From Novosphingobium sp. TH158 (lineage in GTDB: Bacteria; Pseudomonadota; Alphaproteobacteria; Sphingomonadales; Sphingomonadaceae): 64,000 nucleotides of DNA. A model generated the notes under the pieces. The model had not been told where the DNA came from. It made no database searches and saw nothing but the letters and a program-made list of their open reading frames with translations. Below are positions 6,965 to 16,139 of the stretch, piece by piece (the first letter of the stretch is position 1; each line of letters begins with the position of its first letter). The stretch covers positions 1,240,001-1,304,000 of the forward strand of contig NZ_PKRT01000001.1 of NCBI RefSeq assembly GCF_002855555.1, in the 5' to 3' direction. A program made the translations under genes and the position numbers.

Positions 6965-9895
6965 CTATCGCGTGGTCGAGAGCACCGCCCCGCCGGCAAC
7001 CACGCTCTGCCCCTTGGGCAGAACGGCCAGCCGCCACGACCGGTCCTTGAGCAAATACTTTGCTGCAAGCTGCTGCATGGCTTCGGGCGTGGTGTTCGTG
7101 GAATCCGACATCAGAGTGCGCAGCGCCTCGTAAAGCTCGGGCTTCTGGGTCGCGCCCTCCAGATGGTACATGAGGTAGGCAGAACCGGTCGCCGCACGGG
7201 TGATCTGCTGGCGCAGCGGCTCGGTTACGCGCTCCAGTTCGTCGGCGCTGGGCGGACGGGCAACAAGGTCCGCGGCAATCTCGTCGGCGGCGGCATAGAA
7301 GGTCGCCACGTCCTTGGGCTCGATCTGCGCCAGCGCCAGGATCGTGCCGCCGGCGTTCAGCTCCACCGGCCAGGTCGAATAAACCTGCGGCGAGTAGCTC
7401 GCCCCCAGCTTCTCGCGCATGCGATCGAGCAGGCGGTTGGAGAACACCTCGGACAGGATCCGCAGCTGGCGGCCTTCGCGGATGCCGGCAAAGCCCGCCC
7501 CGGTCGGCCAATAGACCATGGCGGCGGCCTGGTTCGCCTCGCCATGGTGGCTGAGCACGATCGGCGCCCCGCCGCCCGCCGGCACGCGCAGCCCCGCCCC
7601 TGCCACGGCAGGCGCGAGCGGCTTGCGCGGCTTGAGGGCGCCGAAAGTGCGCGACAGCGCGGCAACCGTCTCGTCGCGGTCGATATCGCCGAATACCTGC
7701 ACTTCGACCGGACCGGATGCGAGGATCGACGACCAGATTTCCTTGAACCGTTCGGGCGTTGCCTTGTCCACCTCTGCCGGGGTCGGGGCCTTGTAGCGGG
7801 GGTCGCGATCGCGCTCGAGCCACTTGAGATCGCGTTCGAGCACGCCCTGCGGCGAGCTGGCATAGGCTTCATACTGTATCTTCAGCGCCGCCTTGGCGCG
7901 TTGCACCGGCTGCGCATCCCAGCGCGGCATGGCCAGCTTTGCGGCGAGGAGATAGAGCTGGTCGGCCAGGTCATCGCGGCGGGTGCTGGCGGAGAAGGTG
8001 AAGTCGGCATCGTCGATCCCGAAGTCGAAGCCCATCTTGCGCCCGGTCGATACCCGGTCGAGATCCTCCTGCCCCAGCACCGACACGCCCGAGCTGACCA
8101 GCGCCATGTCGCCCAGGGCGGCATAGGCGGCATCTTCCGGGCGGAAGGCGCGATAACCCGCACCGAAGCGGACCTTGACCGTAACCCGGCCGGGCTCATC
8201 GGTGCTCGGCCAGACAATGGCCTTCACCCCGTTGGCGAAGTTCACCTGCTCGATGCCCGAAAGCCCTGTGGCAACCGGTACCGGCTTGCCCGGCTTGCCG
8301 ATCGCCGGCAGGTCGGAAAACTTGATCTGCTTGTAGGCCAGCCGCGATCCGCCATCGGCAGCCACGGGGCTGGAAAGCGCCGTACGCAAGGCACCCTCGC
8401 TCGCCTCGTCAGCCCCGGGGGTAACATAGACGCCTCGCGTTACCGTGCCTTCGAACTGCGCTCGGGTGTGGCGCAGCACGGCCTCTGGCGTGAACAGCTT
8501 CACGGTGCGTTCGAAAATGTCGAGCACGGCGACGGGATCAGCCACCGTTTCGCGGATGTCGAGCGCCTGGACAATGTCGTCCGCCACCTTCGATCCGGAC
8601 AGCAGTTCACGCTGTTCGGCGCTGGAGGTGAAGGCGATCCGCATTTCCGCCACTTCGCGGTCAATCTCTTCCTGCGTCGGCGGACTGGCCAGCGCATCGG
8701 CAATCACCCCGCGCACGTCCTTGACCGCTGTCTGCCAGTCCGCGCCGAGCGGAGTGACAACAACGAAAGTCCCGTCGACCGATCGCGAGACATCCTGCTG
8801 GTTGACCTGCGCGGCAAGGTAGCTGCCGCCCGCACGGGCGCGCGCTTCCAGCCGGCGGTTGATGATCGCCAGCCCGAGAGCATCGGTCATCAGGCCCTGG
8901 TTGTAGGCGATGTTGTCCGTCACCGGGCGCCAGGGACGCAGTGTGGCCCAGGTGAAGACGCGCGGCAGGTCCGGCTCGACGACGACCTTCACTTCGCCCA
9001 CCGGGGCAAGATCGGCCTTGGTCGCATCCGCAGGGGCCACCGGATCGCCGAAACTGGGCGCTGGCGTCGTCGGGCCGGTCACCGGCCAGTCGGAAAACCA
9101 CTTGGCGATCAGTTCGGCAAAGACTTCCGGCGCACGATCGCCCGCAACGATGACCACGGTGTTTTCCGGCCGGTACCAGCGCTTGTGGAAGGCACGGACC
9201 GAATCCCGCGTGGCGGAGCTGAGCGTCGCCTCGGTGCCGATGGGCGCGCGATTGGCCAGCGGCTGGCCGGCGTAGATCGCCTGCCGCATCGCCTCGTCCA
9301 CCCGCCCAGCGGCGCCGCCCCGCTCGCGCTTTTCGGCCAGCACGATGGGCAGTTCCGCCTTGATATTGGCATCGCTCAGCGTCGGGTGGATCATCATCCC
9401 CGAAAGCAGCTTGAACGTCTCGTCCAGCCCGCTGGCCGAGGCATTCGGCAGGTCCAGCTTGTAAGTGGTGGCAACCGGCGTGGTCTCGGCATTGGTATCC
9501 GAACCGAACGTCGCGCCAAGGCGCTGCCAGGTGGGAATTGCCTGCGCTTCACCGATATATTTCGACTGGCGGAACACCAGGTGCTCGATGAAGTGAGCAT
9601 AGCCGCGTTCGCTATCCGCCTCGTTCAGCGATCCGGCATCGACGCGCACGCGGATCGAGACCTGCCCCGGCGGCACGCCATTCTTGCGGACGGCATAGCG
9701 CAGGCCGTTGGGCAGTTCGCCGAACACCCATTCCTTGTCCTGCGGAATGTCGCTGCCCCGATAGAGCCACGGGCCCGTATCAGCCTTGGCGGCTGCGGGT
9801 GCCGCAACTGCCGTTTCCTGCGCCGCAAGGGTGCCGGAAAGGACGGAAGGGACCAGGGCGACACAAAGCGCCAGGGCGCGGAAGCGAGCGTTCAT
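6965..9895 (-). CDS. periplasmic M16-family zinc metallopeptidase, two tandem M16 units
   Basis: 976 residues. The first 25 or so form a Sec signal peptide ending at AAQ, so the protein is exported. The catalytic zinc motif HxxEH is H101-F-I-E104-H105. The mature chain contains an N-terminal active M16 domain followed by M16_C domains and a second, inactive M16-like half near residues 530-960, the layout of PqqL/pitrilysin-type enzymes that hold peptides in a closed chamber. The start at 9895 is chosen for the signal peptide; an upstream in-frame ATG overlaps the FKBP gene and gives no signal sequence. The physiological substrate is unknown. Confidence 0.92.
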   Translation of the reverse strand: MNARFRALALCVALVPSVLSGTLAAQETAVAAPAAAKADTGPWLYRGSDIPQDKEWVFGELPNGLRYAVRKNGVPPGQVSIRVRVDAGSLNEADSERGYAHFIEHLVFRQSKYIGEAQAIPTWQRLGATFGSDTNAETTPVATTYKLDLPNASASGLDETFKLLSGMMIHPTLSDANIKAELPIVLAEKRERGGAAGRVDEAMRQAIYAGQPLANRAPIGTEATLSSATRDSVRAFHKRWYRPENTVVIVAGDRAPEVFAELIAKWFSDWPVTGPTTPAPSFGDPVAPADATKADLAPVGEVKVVVEPDLPRVFTWATLRPWRPVTDNIAYNQGLMTDALGLAIINRRLEARARAGGSYLAAQVNQQDVSRSVDGTFVVVTPLGADWQTAVKDVRGVIADALASPPTQEEIDREVAEMRIAFTSSAEQRELLSGSKVADDIVQALDIRETVADPVAVLDIFERTVKLFTPEAVLRHTRAQFEGTVTRGVYVTPGADEASEGALRTALSSPVAADGGSRLAYKQIKFSDLPAIGKPGKPVPVATGLSGIEQVNFANGVKAIVWPSTDEPGRVTVKVRFGAGYRAFRPEDAAYAALGDMALVSSGVSVLGQEDLDRVSTGRKMGFDFGIDDADFTFSASTRRDDLADQLYLLAAKLAMPRWDAQPVQRAKAALKIQYEAYASSPQGVLERDLKWLERDRDPRYKAPTPAEVDKATPERFKEIWSSILASGPVEVQVFGDIDRDETVAALSRTFGALKPRKPLAPAVAGAGLRVPAGGGAPIVLSHHGEANQAAAMVYWPTGAGFAGIREGRQLRILSEVFSNRLLDRMREKLGASYSPQVYSTWPVELNAGGTILALAQIEPKDVATFYAAADEIAADLVARPPSADELERVTEPLRQQITRAATGSAYLMYHLEGATQKPELYEALRTLMSDSTNTTPEAMQQLAAKYLLKDRSWRLAVLPKGQSVVAGGAVLSTTR

Positions 9896-9950
9896 GCCGC
9901 AGGTATAGGAAGGGTGAGTGTGAAGGACCAGTGAATAGCTGCAAACAGGA

Positions 9951-10496
9951 CTATTTGCCCGTCGCGGATCCACTTGTTCCGGCCGCCGCAGCAGCGGCTG
10001 CTGCATCATCGGCCTTCTTCTGCATTTCCTGGATTTCCGCCATCGACTTGAAATCGAGCACTTCCACCTGGAAAACCAGATCGGCATTGGCCGGGATCGG
10101 CCCCGTGCCGCTTGCGCCATAGCCCAGCGTAGAAGGGATGCAGACCCGCGTGATCGCGCCCTTGGCAGTCAGCTTGAGGCCTTCGGCGAAGCCGGGGATC
10201 ACTTCGCTGACCTGCATCGGCGTGCCGGTGCCCTGATCGAAAACCTCGCCATTGGCGGCCAGATAGCCGATGTAGTTGATCAGCACGGCATCACCGTCAC
10301 CGGGCTTGGCCGCAGTCGCCGGACGCAGGGTGGTATAGCCCAGCCCGGAAGGTGTCTTTGCGGAACAGGTGCGCTTTGCCGTTTCGATCACGGGATTGAG
10401 CGGCAGCGGGATGATCTGCGATGCGGCCTGTGCAAGACCGGCCTGCGAAGAGACGAGGGCGGGAATGGCGAGCAGCGCGGCTGTAAGGATTTTCAT
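9951..10496 (-). CDS. exported FKBP-type peptidyl-prolyl cis-trans isomerase
   Basis: 181 residues. A signal peptide (about residues 1-24, ending AQA) precedes a short linker and a single FKBP domain: VLINYIGYLAANGEVFDQG, then VIPGFAEGLKL, then IPSTLGYGASGTGPIPANA and LVFQVEVLDF, all typical of the fold. The C-terminus is an Ala-rich tail. It should catalyse prolyl isomerisation of proteins in the periplasm. It is 9 bases downstream of a small membrane-protein gene and 55 bases upstream of the M16 peptidase gene, so all three may form one unit. Confidence 0.9.
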   Translation of the reverse strand: MKILTAALLAIPALVSSQAGLAQAASQIIPLPLNPVIETAKRTCSAKTPSGLGYTTLRPATAAKPGDGDAVLINYIGYLAANGEVFDQGTGTPMQVSEVIPGFAEGLKLTAKGAITRVCIPSTLGYGASGTGPIPANADLVFQVEVLDFKSMAEIQEMQKKADDAAAAAAAAGTSGSATGK

Positions 10497-10505
10497 GCCG
10501 CTTGC

Positions 10506-10838
10506 TTAGGCGCGGCTGCCATCGCCCGCCAGCAAATTCGGCCAGCGCCGCGCGATCACCAGCATCAGCGTGGGCAGGGCCATGGTGAGGACGATGTCCT
10601 TGGCGATCTCGCCAAATTGCTGCGCCACTTCGTTAGGCCAGGTTTCGACCAGATAGTCGTTCGCCTCGTTCAGCAGCTCCAGCGCCAGCACCACCAGCCA
10701 GGGCCGCCAGCGAGCGAGCGAGGACCGCAGCAGCGCCGCGGCAACCAGCGCGATCAGCAGCCCGACGATGACGTGCAGGGCATCGTTATGAAAGGCGACT
10801 GAGCGTTCGACGAACATCTTGGCGGAATAAAGCGACAT
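10506..10838 (-). CDS. small integral membrane protein of unknown function
   Basis: 110 residues from an ATG at 10838. Three hydrophobic stretches are visible: about 20-41 (ALHVIVGLLIALVAAALL), about 46-58 and about 80-96 (DIVLTMALPTLMLVIAR), with an acidic loop around NEANDYLVETWPNE between the second and third. I do not recognise the family; VanZ-like or DUF-type proteins look similar in outline. It lies divergently from nfuA with an 84-base gap and reads into the FKBP gene. A longer frame upstream runs antisense through nfuA and was not accepted. Confidence 0.65.
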   Translation of the reverse strand: MSLYSAKMFVERSVAFHNDALHVIVGLLIALVAAALLRSSLARWRPWLVVLALELLNEANDYLVETWPNEVAQQFGEIAKDIVLTMALPTLMLVIARRWPNLLAGDGSRA

Positions 10839-10922
10839 GCCCGCCCGGTTATTGGCGATCTGATGGCCCGGGGCAATGCCCCGCCTCTTGACCGCCTGCG
10901 CAGGCCACTTACATGCGGCACC

Positions 10923-11498
10923 ATGTTCATCGAAACCGAATTGACGCCGAACCCCGCGGTTCTGAAGTTCCTGCCCGGTCGCGAGGTGATGCCCGCTGGC
11001 ACGCGCGATTTCGTCGACGAGGATGAGGCGCAGGCATCGCCCCTCGCCGCGGCGCTGTTCTCGCTCGGCGATGTCGCGGGCGTGTTCTTCGGCCGCGACT
11101 TCATCTCGGTGACGGCCGGCGAAGGCGTCAGCTGGAGCGCGCTCAAGCCGCAGGTCGTGGCCATGCTGCTCGATCATTTCGTTTCGGGTGCCCCGCTGTT
11201 CGCCGAAAGTGCGGGCAACGGCATTTCCGTTCCGGTCGAAGATGACGAAATCGGCGATGATCCCGGCACCGAGGATATCGTCGTGCAGATCAAGGAACTG
11301 ATCGAAACCCGCGTCCGCCCGGCCGTGGCCAACGACGGCGGCGATATCGTCTATCGCGGTTTCCGCGAGGGCGTGGTCTACCTGTCCATGCAGGGTGCCT
11401 GTTCCGGCTGCCCCAGCTCTACCGCCACGCTCAAGCAGGGCATCGAAAGCCTGCTCAAGCACTACGTCCCCGAAGTGACCGAAGTTCGCGCGGCATGA
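10923..11498 (+). CDS. nfuA: NfuA-type iron-sulfur cluster carrier
   Basis: 191 residues. The N-terminal Nfu_N domain starts with the conserved FIETELTPNPAVLKFLPG, and the C-terminal NifU domain carries the cluster-binding C160-x2-C163 (ACSGCPSS). Such proteins receive a [4Fe-4S] cluster and deliver it to apo-enzymes. MiaB and MoaA, both encoded in this window, are radical-SAM enzymes of the kind that need such clusters. The ATG at 10923 is chosen because the family begins exactly there; an upstream in-frame ATG adds 20 unrelated residues. No Shine-Dalgarno is visible and a TTACAT element sits 7 bases upstream, so it may be leaderless. The stop overlaps the next ATG by four bases. Confidence 0.93.
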   Translation: MFIETELTPNPAVLKFLPGREVMPAGTRDFVDEDEAQASPLAAALFSLGDVAGVFFGRDFISVTAGEGVSWSALKPQVVAMLLDHFVSGAPLFAESAGNGISVPVEDDEIGDDPGTEDIVVQIKELIETRVRPAVANDGGDIVYRGFREGVVYLSMQGACSGCPSSTATLKQGIESLLKHYVPEVTEVRAA

Positions 11499-12094
11499 AC
11501 GCTCCGCTTGGCGAGGCCGCACTCGACCAGCTGTTTCGCACCGCGCGCACATACAACGGCTATCTCGACCGCCCCGTCCGCCACGAGCAGATCGAGGCGA
11601 TCTGGGACCTGATGAAGTTTGGCCCGACTTCCGCCAACTCGCTCCCGGCCCGCATGGTTTGGTGCACAAGCGCGGAAGCGAAGGAAAGGCTGGCCGCCTG
11701 CGCCAGCGGCACGAACGGCGACAAGATTCGCCAGGCACCGGTTTCGGTGATCATCGGCATGGATGTCGATTTTCATCAGGCCCTGCCCGAACTGTTCCCC
11801 CATGCCTCCGCAATGAAGGACGTGTTCGGCAAGGTCCCCGCGGCTGCTCGTGAGGCCATGGCACTGCGCAATTCTTCGCTACAGGGCGCCTATTTCATCA
11901 TGGCGGCCCGCGCGCTCGGGCTGGATACGGGGCCAATGTCGGGCTTTGACAATGCCGCGGTCGATGCCGCCTTCTTTGCCGACAGCCCCAGCGTGAAGTC
12001 CAACTTCATCTCGACCCTGGGCTATGGCGATCCCGCCACGATCTTCGACCGTTCGCCGCGGCCCGATTTCGCCCACTTCAACACCTTCGCCTGA
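11495..12094 (+). CDS. nitroreductase-family protein, malonic semialdehyde reductase RutE-like
   Basis: 199 residues, a compact FMN-dependent nitroreductase fold. The N-terminus RTYNGYLDRPVRHEQIEAIW, the FGPTSANSLPARMVW loop and the C-terminal FISTLGYGDP are close in pattern to RutE/HadB-type proteins, which reduce malonic semialdehyde or related compounds using NAD(P)H. No other rut genes are near, so a role in pyrimidine breakdown is not supported by context. Its ATG overlaps the nfuA stop (ATGA) and tsaB starts 10 bases after its stop, so it belongs to the nfuA-tsaB-rimI unit. Confidence 0.82.
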   Translation: MNAPLGEAALDQLFRTARTYNGYLDRPVRHEQIEAIWDLMKFGPTSANSLPARMVWCTSAEAKERLAACASGTNGDKIRQAPVSVIIGMDVDFHQALPELFPHASAMKDVFGKVPAAAREAMALRNSSLQGAYFIMAARALGLDTGPMSGFDNAAVDAAFFADSPSVKSNFISTLGYGDPATIFDRSPRPDFAHFNTFA

Positions 12095-12104
12095 TCGCGC
12101 GCCG

Positions 12105-12725
12105 ATGCGGACCCTGGTGATCGACAGCGCGACAGAGGCCTGCTCGGTAGCATTGTTCGAGGGCGGGACCCTGCTCGCAGGCGACTTCCGGGTGCTCGGG
12201 CGCGGCCATGCCGAAGCGCTGGTGCCGATGATCGCGGCGCTCCCCGCCAGGGGGCAGGCACAGCGGATTGCCGTCTCGCTCGGCCCCGGCAGCTTTACCG
12301 GTCTCCGGGTCGGCCTTGCGGCTGCCCGCGCGCTGGCGCTGGCCTGGGGCGCGGAACTGGTCGGCTATCCCACCCTCGCCCTGATCGCCGCGCAGGTCAT
12401 CGCCGAACGGAATGGCGATGGCGTGACGGTTTGCATGACCGGCGGGCACGGCGAATGGTTCGTGCAGGATTTCGGCGCGGACGCCGCAGCCCTTGGCGAC
12501 CTTGCCTCGCTGGCACCGGACCAGGCAGCAGCACGGGCTGGCCGCGCGCTGGTTGCCGGCACCCAGGCCGAGGCGCTGGTGCGCCTGCGCGGTTCAGGCG
12601 AAGCGATCGCTGCCCTGCCCGATGCCCGCCGCTTTGCGCTGTTGCCATCGCAGGCCATCACCCCGGACACAGCGCTGATCTATGGCCGTCCGCCCGATGC
12701 GCGCCTGCCGGAAGCCGCGCGGTGA
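12105..12725 (+). CDS. tsaB: tRNA threonylcarbamoyladenosine biosynthesis protein TsaB
   Basis: 206 residues. It begins MRTLVIDSATEACSVALF, the first ASKHA-fold phosphate-binding strand of TsaB, and contains LGPGSFTGLRVGLAAARALA, the family's most conserved loop. TsaB partners TsaD and TsaE in making the t6A modification at position 37 of ANN-decoding tRNAs. It is directly coupled to rimI by a four-base GTGA overlap, a gene order widespread in alphaproteobacteria. The ATG at 12105 is preferred over in-frame starts lying inside the nitroreductase gene. Confidence 0.93.
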   Translation: MRTLVIDSATEACSVALFEGGTLLAGDFRVLGRGHAEALVPMIAALPARGQAQRIAVSLGPGSFTGLRVGLAAARALALAWGAELVGYPTLALIAAQVIAERNGDGVTVCMTGGHGEWFVQDFGADAAALGDLASLAPDQAAARAGRALVAGTQAEALVRLRGSGEAIAALPDARRFALLPSQAITPDTALIYGRPPDARLPEAAR

Positions 12726-13180
12726 TCGACGATCTCGACCGGATCATGGCCGTGATGCAGGCCGCCTTCGACCCTCTGTATGGCGAGGCATGGACCCGTC
12801 GCCAGGTAGAAGACGCACTGCTGGTAGGCAATTGTCACTATCTTCTGGCCGGTATTGACGGCGAAGAACCCGAACCCGGCGCGCCCGCAGCGGGCTTTTC
12901 ACTATCGCGCCATGGTTTCGGCGAAGAAGAACTTCTGCTTTTTGCCGTACAGCCGGAACATAGAGGCAAGGGAATTGGTTCCCGCCTGCTGCGCCGATTT
13001 GCCGAGACCGCGCGACGCCGGGGGGCGACGCGACTGCTGCTTGAAATGCGACGCGGCAACCCTGCGGAACGTCTTTACCGGGCGCACGGCTTTGAACCAA
13101 TCGGCGAAAGGCCCAAGTATTACCGGCAAAGCAATGGCGAAAGAATCGATGCGATAACTTTTTCGTGCAACTGCGAATAG
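12722..13180 (+). CDS. rimI: ribosomal protein S18-alanine N-acetyltransferase-type GNAT protein
   Basis: 152 residues, a single GNAT domain. The acetyl-CoA-binding motif A reads FAVQPEHRGKGIGSRLLRRF (Q/R-x-x-G-x-G), followed by LLLEMRRGNPAERLYRAHGF, the N-P-A-x-x-L-Y signature shared by RimI enzymes. It acetylates protein N-termini, classically that of S18. The GTG at 12722 overlaps the tsaB stop by four bases, which sets the start; earlier in-frame codons lie inside tsaB in another frame. Adjacency to tsaB supports the assignment, though GNAT specificity is hard to prove from sequence. Confidence 0.9.
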   Translation: MIDDLDRIMAVMQAAFDPLYGEAWTRRQVEDALLVGNCHYLLAGIDGEEPEPGAPAAGFSLSRHGFGEEELLLFAVQPEHRGKGIGSRLLRRFAETARRRGATRLLLEMRRGNPAERLYRAHGFEPIGERPKYYRQSNGERIDAITFSCNCE

Positions 13181-13229
13181 TTGCAGTTGATTACGCCGTA
13201 ATACTTAAGTATCTGCACTTAAAGCAGAT
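13168..13229. repeat. cluster of four short dyads between rimI and mucR
   Basis: Four inverted repeats lie within 62 bases: CAACTGC/GCAGTTG (13168-13174 and 13183-13189), TTACGCCGTAA (13191-13201), TACTTAAGTA (13202-13211) and ATCTGC/GCAGAT (13211-13216 and 13224-13229). The stretch is visibly more AT-rich than its surroundings. The first dyad straddles the rimI stop and could act as a weak terminator. The others are candidate binding sites upstream of mucR, which is autoregulated in related bacteria. Confidence 0.5.
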
Positions 13230-13351
13230 CGCGCGTTAACCTTTTTGGCTTGAATTCCGACCAGAAAAGCGCGAAAGCTCCACGCAAGGCGGCATAGTGG
13301 TGCCGTTGATTTCCTTTGCAGTGGTCGCAAAAAATATAAGAGGAAGCAGAA

Positions 13352-13837
13352 ATGGAAACCCCTGCGTACGACATGAAAGAAACCCTGATTACATTGACAT
13401 CGGACATCGTCGCGGCCCATGTCAGTAATAATAACGTCTCGACCGAAGAAGTTACTTCGCTGATTTCGAACGTTTATTCCGCGCTCGCCAATCTTGGTGC
13501 TCCCGCCGCCCCGGTGGTTGAAGCCCCCAAGCCTGCAGTTTCCGCCCGCGCCTCGGTCAAGCCGGGCAAGGTGGTGTGCATGGACTGCGGCATGGAGCTG
13601 CAGATGCTCAAGCGCCACCTGATGACTCACCACGGCATGACGGTTGAAGAATACCGCGCCAAGTGGGGCCTTTCCGCCGACCACCCCATCGTTGCGCCGA
13701 ACTATGCCGAACGCCGTCGCGAACTGGCCAAGAAGATTGGCCTTGGCCGCAAGCCGGGCACCAAGATGCCGAAAAAGGCTGCTCCCGCCGGAGACGGAAC
13801 CCCCGCCAAGCGCGGCCGGCCCAAGAAGGTCTCGTAA
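13352..13837 (+). CDS. mucR: MucR/Ros-family zinc-finger transcriptional regulator
   Basis: 161 residues. The zinc finger is C76-x2-C79-x9-H89-x3-H93 (H94 follows), the prokaryotic Ros/MucR C2H2-like type, followed by the conserved GMTVEEYRAKWGL and NYAERRRELAKKIGLG. The N-terminal 50 residues are the oligomerisation region seen in MucR. The basic C-terminal tail (KRGRPKK) resembles an AT-hook and is worth noting. MucR proteins act as H-NS-like silencers of exopolysaccharide, motility and cell-cycle genes in alphaproteobacteria. GAGGAAG lies eight bases before the ATG. The AT-rich, dyad-dense 171-base upstream gap fits autoregulation. Confidence 0.95.
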   Translation: METPAYDMKETLITLTSDIVAAHVSNNNVSTEEVTSLISNVYSALANLGAPAAPVVEAPKPAVSARASVKPGKVVCMDCGMELQMLKRHLMTHHGMTVEEYRAKWGLSADHPIVAPNYAERRRELAKKIGLGRKPGTKMPKKAAPAGDGTPAKRGRPKKVS

Positions 13838-13859
13838 AAACCGCGATGCGCGGTTGCAG

Positions 13860-13900
13860 AAATGCCTCGCCGGACTAATATCCGGCGAGGCATTTGTTTA
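13860..13900 (+). terminator. strong hairpin after mucR, abutting the fur start
   Basis: A perfect 15-base inverted repeat (13860-13874 and 13881-13895) around the six-base loop CTAATA is followed by GTTTA. It is a convincing intrinsic terminator for mucR even though the T-run is broken by a G. The fur start codon is only 19 bases beyond the stem. Confidence 0.85.
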
Positions 13901-13914
13901 CTGACGGACACCCT

Positions 13915-14361
13915 GTGCACCAGGCAATCGACATCGAGGCTCTCTGCGCCGAACGCGGGCTGCGCATTACCGAGCAGCGCCGGGTGATTGCGCGCGTGCT
14001 GTCGGACAGCACGGATCATCCCGATGTCGACAAACTGCACGAACGCGCCGTTGCCATCGATCCGGGCATTTCGATCGCCACGGTCTATCGCACCGTGCGC
14101 CTGTTCGAAGAGGCCGGGATTCTCGACCGCCACGATTTCGGCGATGGCCGCGCCCGCTATGAAGCGGCTCCCGAGGCGCACCACGATCACATGATCGACG
14201 TGGAAACCGGCACGGTCATCGAATTCGTCGATCCCGAGCTTGAGGCCCTGCAACGCCAGATCGCCGAGCGGCTGGGCTATCGCCTGGTCGATCACCGCAT
14301 GGAACTGTTCGGGGTGAAGCTGGTGCGCAACACGCCCGGCGGAGGATCGGGCGAAAGCTGA
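13915..14361 (+). CDS. fur: Fur-family metalloregulator
   Basis: 148 residues from GTG at 13915, which gives the family-typical start HQAIDIEALCAERGLRITEQ. An in-frame TTG at 13894 would begin inside the mucR terminator and was rejected. The winged helix spans about residues 15-85, including GISIATVYRTVRLFEEAGI, and the metal/dimerisation domain carries HHDHMIDVETG. It lacks the CxxC pairs of structural-zinc Fur proteins, as is common in alphaproteobacteria, where such proteins may sense manganese, iron or act as Irr/Mur; the exact metal is not certain. The stop overlaps the plsC ATG (TGATG). Confidence 0.88.
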   Translation: MHQAIDIEALCAERGLRITEQRRVIARVLSDSTDHPDVDKLHERAVAIDPGISIATVYRTVRLFEEAGILDRHDFGDGRARYEAAPEAHHDHMIDVETGTVIEFVDPELEALQRQIAERLGYRLVDHRMELFGVKLVRNTPGGGSGES

Positions 14362-15122
14362 TGACGGCGCTGGCGCAGGCTCCGCGCCGCCGTTTCGGTC
14401 CTTTCGGGCTGATCCGGATCGTCATCCGCATCATGGCCATGCTGGGCCTGCTGCTGGCTTGCCTGCCGCCCTATTACCTGTTCGCCCTGCTGCGCCTGCA
14501 CAATCCCTGGCCACGCCTGTTCCTGGCCGGGATAGGCTGGATCGCCGGGGTAAATCTGCGGGTAATCGGCGAAAGGCCGCGGGGCGGCGCCTTCCTGATT
14601 TCCAATCACGTCAGCTGGATCGACATTCCCGCCATCGCCCGGGCCACGGGCAGTGCCTTTGTCGGCCACGATGGCCTCGCCTCCACGCCGCTGCTCAAGC
14701 ATCTCTGCGCGATGAATGACACCGTGTTCATCGCCCGGCATGACCGCGCCAGCGTGCACCGGCAGGTGGAGGACGTGCGCCGCGCCATCCGCGACACCGG
14801 CGCGCTGACGATCTTCCCCGAAGGCACGACGAGCGACGGCACCGGCCTGCTGCCGTTCAAAAGCTCGCTGCTATCCGCGCTCGAGCCGGTGCCCGATGGC
14901 GTCAGCGTCATCCCCGTCCTGCTCGATTTCGGGCGCGAGGCGGCGGATATCGCCTGGGTTGGCGACGAGCACGGCGTTGACAATTTCCTGCGAATCCTCG
15001 CACGCCGCCGCCCGGTGCAGCTGACGGTCCATTTCCTGCCGCCGCTTGCCGGTGAGGCGGTGAAGGACCGCAAGGCGATGGCAAGCGCCGCCCGCGAAGC
15101 GCTGCTCGCCGCTATGAACTGA
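14361..15122 (+). CDS. plsC: 1-acyl-sn-glycerol-3-phosphate acyltransferase (PlsC family)
   Basis: 253 residues. A hydrophobic segment at about 20-45 anchors it to the membrane. The catalytic NHVSWID at about 82-88 contains the H-x4-D motif, and [20 protein letters not shown] supplies the second conserved block that binds the glycerol phosphate. It makes phosphatidic acid from lysophosphatidic acid in phospholipid synthesis, or acylates a related lysolipid. It is coupled to fur by a one-base TGATG overlap and converges on trhO with an 11-base 3' overlap. Confidence 0.88.
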   Translation: MTALAQAPRRRFGPFGLIRIVIRIMAMLGLLLACLPPYYLFALLRLHNPWPRLFLAGIGWIAGVNLRVIGERPRGGAFLISNHVSWIDIPAIARATGSAFVGHDGLASTPLLKHLCAMNDTVFIARHDRASVHRQVEDVRRAIRDTGALTIFPEGTTSDGTGLLPFKSSLLSALEPVPDGVSVIPVLLDFGREAADIAWVGDEHGVDNFLRILARRRPVQLTVHFLPPLAGEAVKDRKAMASAAREALLAAMN

Positions 15123-16071
15123 CCGAGCTGTTCGCCGAATTGCCGACGTGGCTGGTGCCGCGCGCGGCGGCAATCTGTTCCTGCCGGTAACGTTCGCGAT
15201 AGCGGGCACGCTGCGCCTCGTCGCGTTCGTCGTGGCAGGAAGGGCAGCTTACGCCTTCCTCGAACAGCGGCGATGCCTTGTCTGCCTCGGCAAGCGGGCG
15301 GCGGCAGGCACGACACAGGCCGTAAGCCCCGGGGATAAGCCCGTGGCCGACCGAGACGCGCTCATCGAAGACAAAGCATTCGCCCTGCCACAGGCTCTCG
15401 GTTTCCGGCACCTCTTCAAGGTATTTCAGGATGCCGCCTTTCAGGTGGTAGACCTCGTCTATTCCCTCGGCCTTGAGGAAGGCAGTCGATTTCTCGCAGC
15501 GGATGCCGCCGGTGCAGAACATGGCCACCTTCGGCGGTGCCTCGCCCGTGCCCAGCAGCCTTTCCCGCTCGGCACGGAACCACGCGGGAAAATCGCGAAA
15601 GGTGCGGGTCTTCGGATCGATCGCTCCGGCAAAGGTGCCGATGCCCACCTCATAGTCGTTGCGGGTATCGATGACGATGGTGCCGGGATCGGAGATCAGC
15701 GCGTTCCATTCCTGCGGGTCGACATAATGGCCAACGCCCTGGAGCGGATCGATATCCGGCTCACCCATTGTCACGATTTCCTGCTTCAGGCGCACCTTCA
15801 TGCGCAGGAAAGGCAGGTCCAGCGCGTGGGAGAACTTCGCCCCAAGCCCCTCGAACCCCGGCCAGGCGCGCACATGGCGCAGCACCTCGGCCACCCCGTC
15901 CTCACTTCCGGCAATCGTGCCATTGATCCCTTCGCGCGCCAGCAGCAGCGTCCCCCGGATGCCCTGTTCGCGGCACAAGGCCAGCAGCGGTTCGCGCCGC
16001 GCGGCGAAATCCTCGTGCCGGGCGAAGTGGTAAAGCGCAGCAACGCAGACGGGCAGGTTCGATTCGGCCAT
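15112..16071 (-). CDS. trhO: tRNA uridine(34) hydroxylase, rhodanese-domain protein TrhO
   Basis: 319 residues from ATG at 16071. An N-terminal ferredoxin-like domain ([29 protein letters not shown]) precedes a rhodanese domain with the active-site loop [16 protein letters not shown], and a C-terminal Cys-rich part ([16 protein letters not shown]) ends the protein. This is the YceA/TrhO architecture, which makes 5-hydroxyuridine at the tRNA wobble position. An in-frame ATG 12 codons earlier is possible but lies in the short divergent region shared with miaB. The pairing with miaB puts two tRNA-modification genes back to back. Confidence 0.92.
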   Translation of the reverse strand: MAESNLPVCVAALYHFARHEDFAARREPLLALCREQGIRGTLLLAREGINGTIAGSEDGVAEVLRHVRAWPGFEGLGAKFSHALDLPFLRMKVRLKQEIVTMGEPDIDPLQGVGHYVDPQEWNALISDPGTIVIDTRNDYEVGIGTFAGAIDPKTRTFRDFPAWFRAERERLLGTGEAPPKVAMFCTGGIRCEKSTAFLKAEGIDEVYHLKGGILKYLEEVPETESLWQGECFVFDERVSVGHGLIPGAYGLCRACRRPLAEADKASPLFEEGVSCPSCHDERDEAQRARYRERYRQEQIAAARGTSHVGNSANSSVSS

Positions 16072-16139
16072 GGCCTGCCCGATAGCGGCGCGAACCTTTC
16101 CCTTCAAATCCTCGCGCGAATCCCCTATCCGCAGCGCCC

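Noticed and set aside
6938..9934. A long plus-strand open frame of nearly 1000 codons opposite the M16 peptidase gene
   Set aside because: It mirrors the peptidase codon pattern; its translation is rich in His, Arg and Gly with no domain, as expected from antisense frames in GC-rich DNA.
10839..11738. N-terminal extension of the small membrane protein running antisense through nfuA
   Set aside because: nfuA is certain from its Nfu domains, and the extension has no motif; the ATG at 10838 is sufficient.
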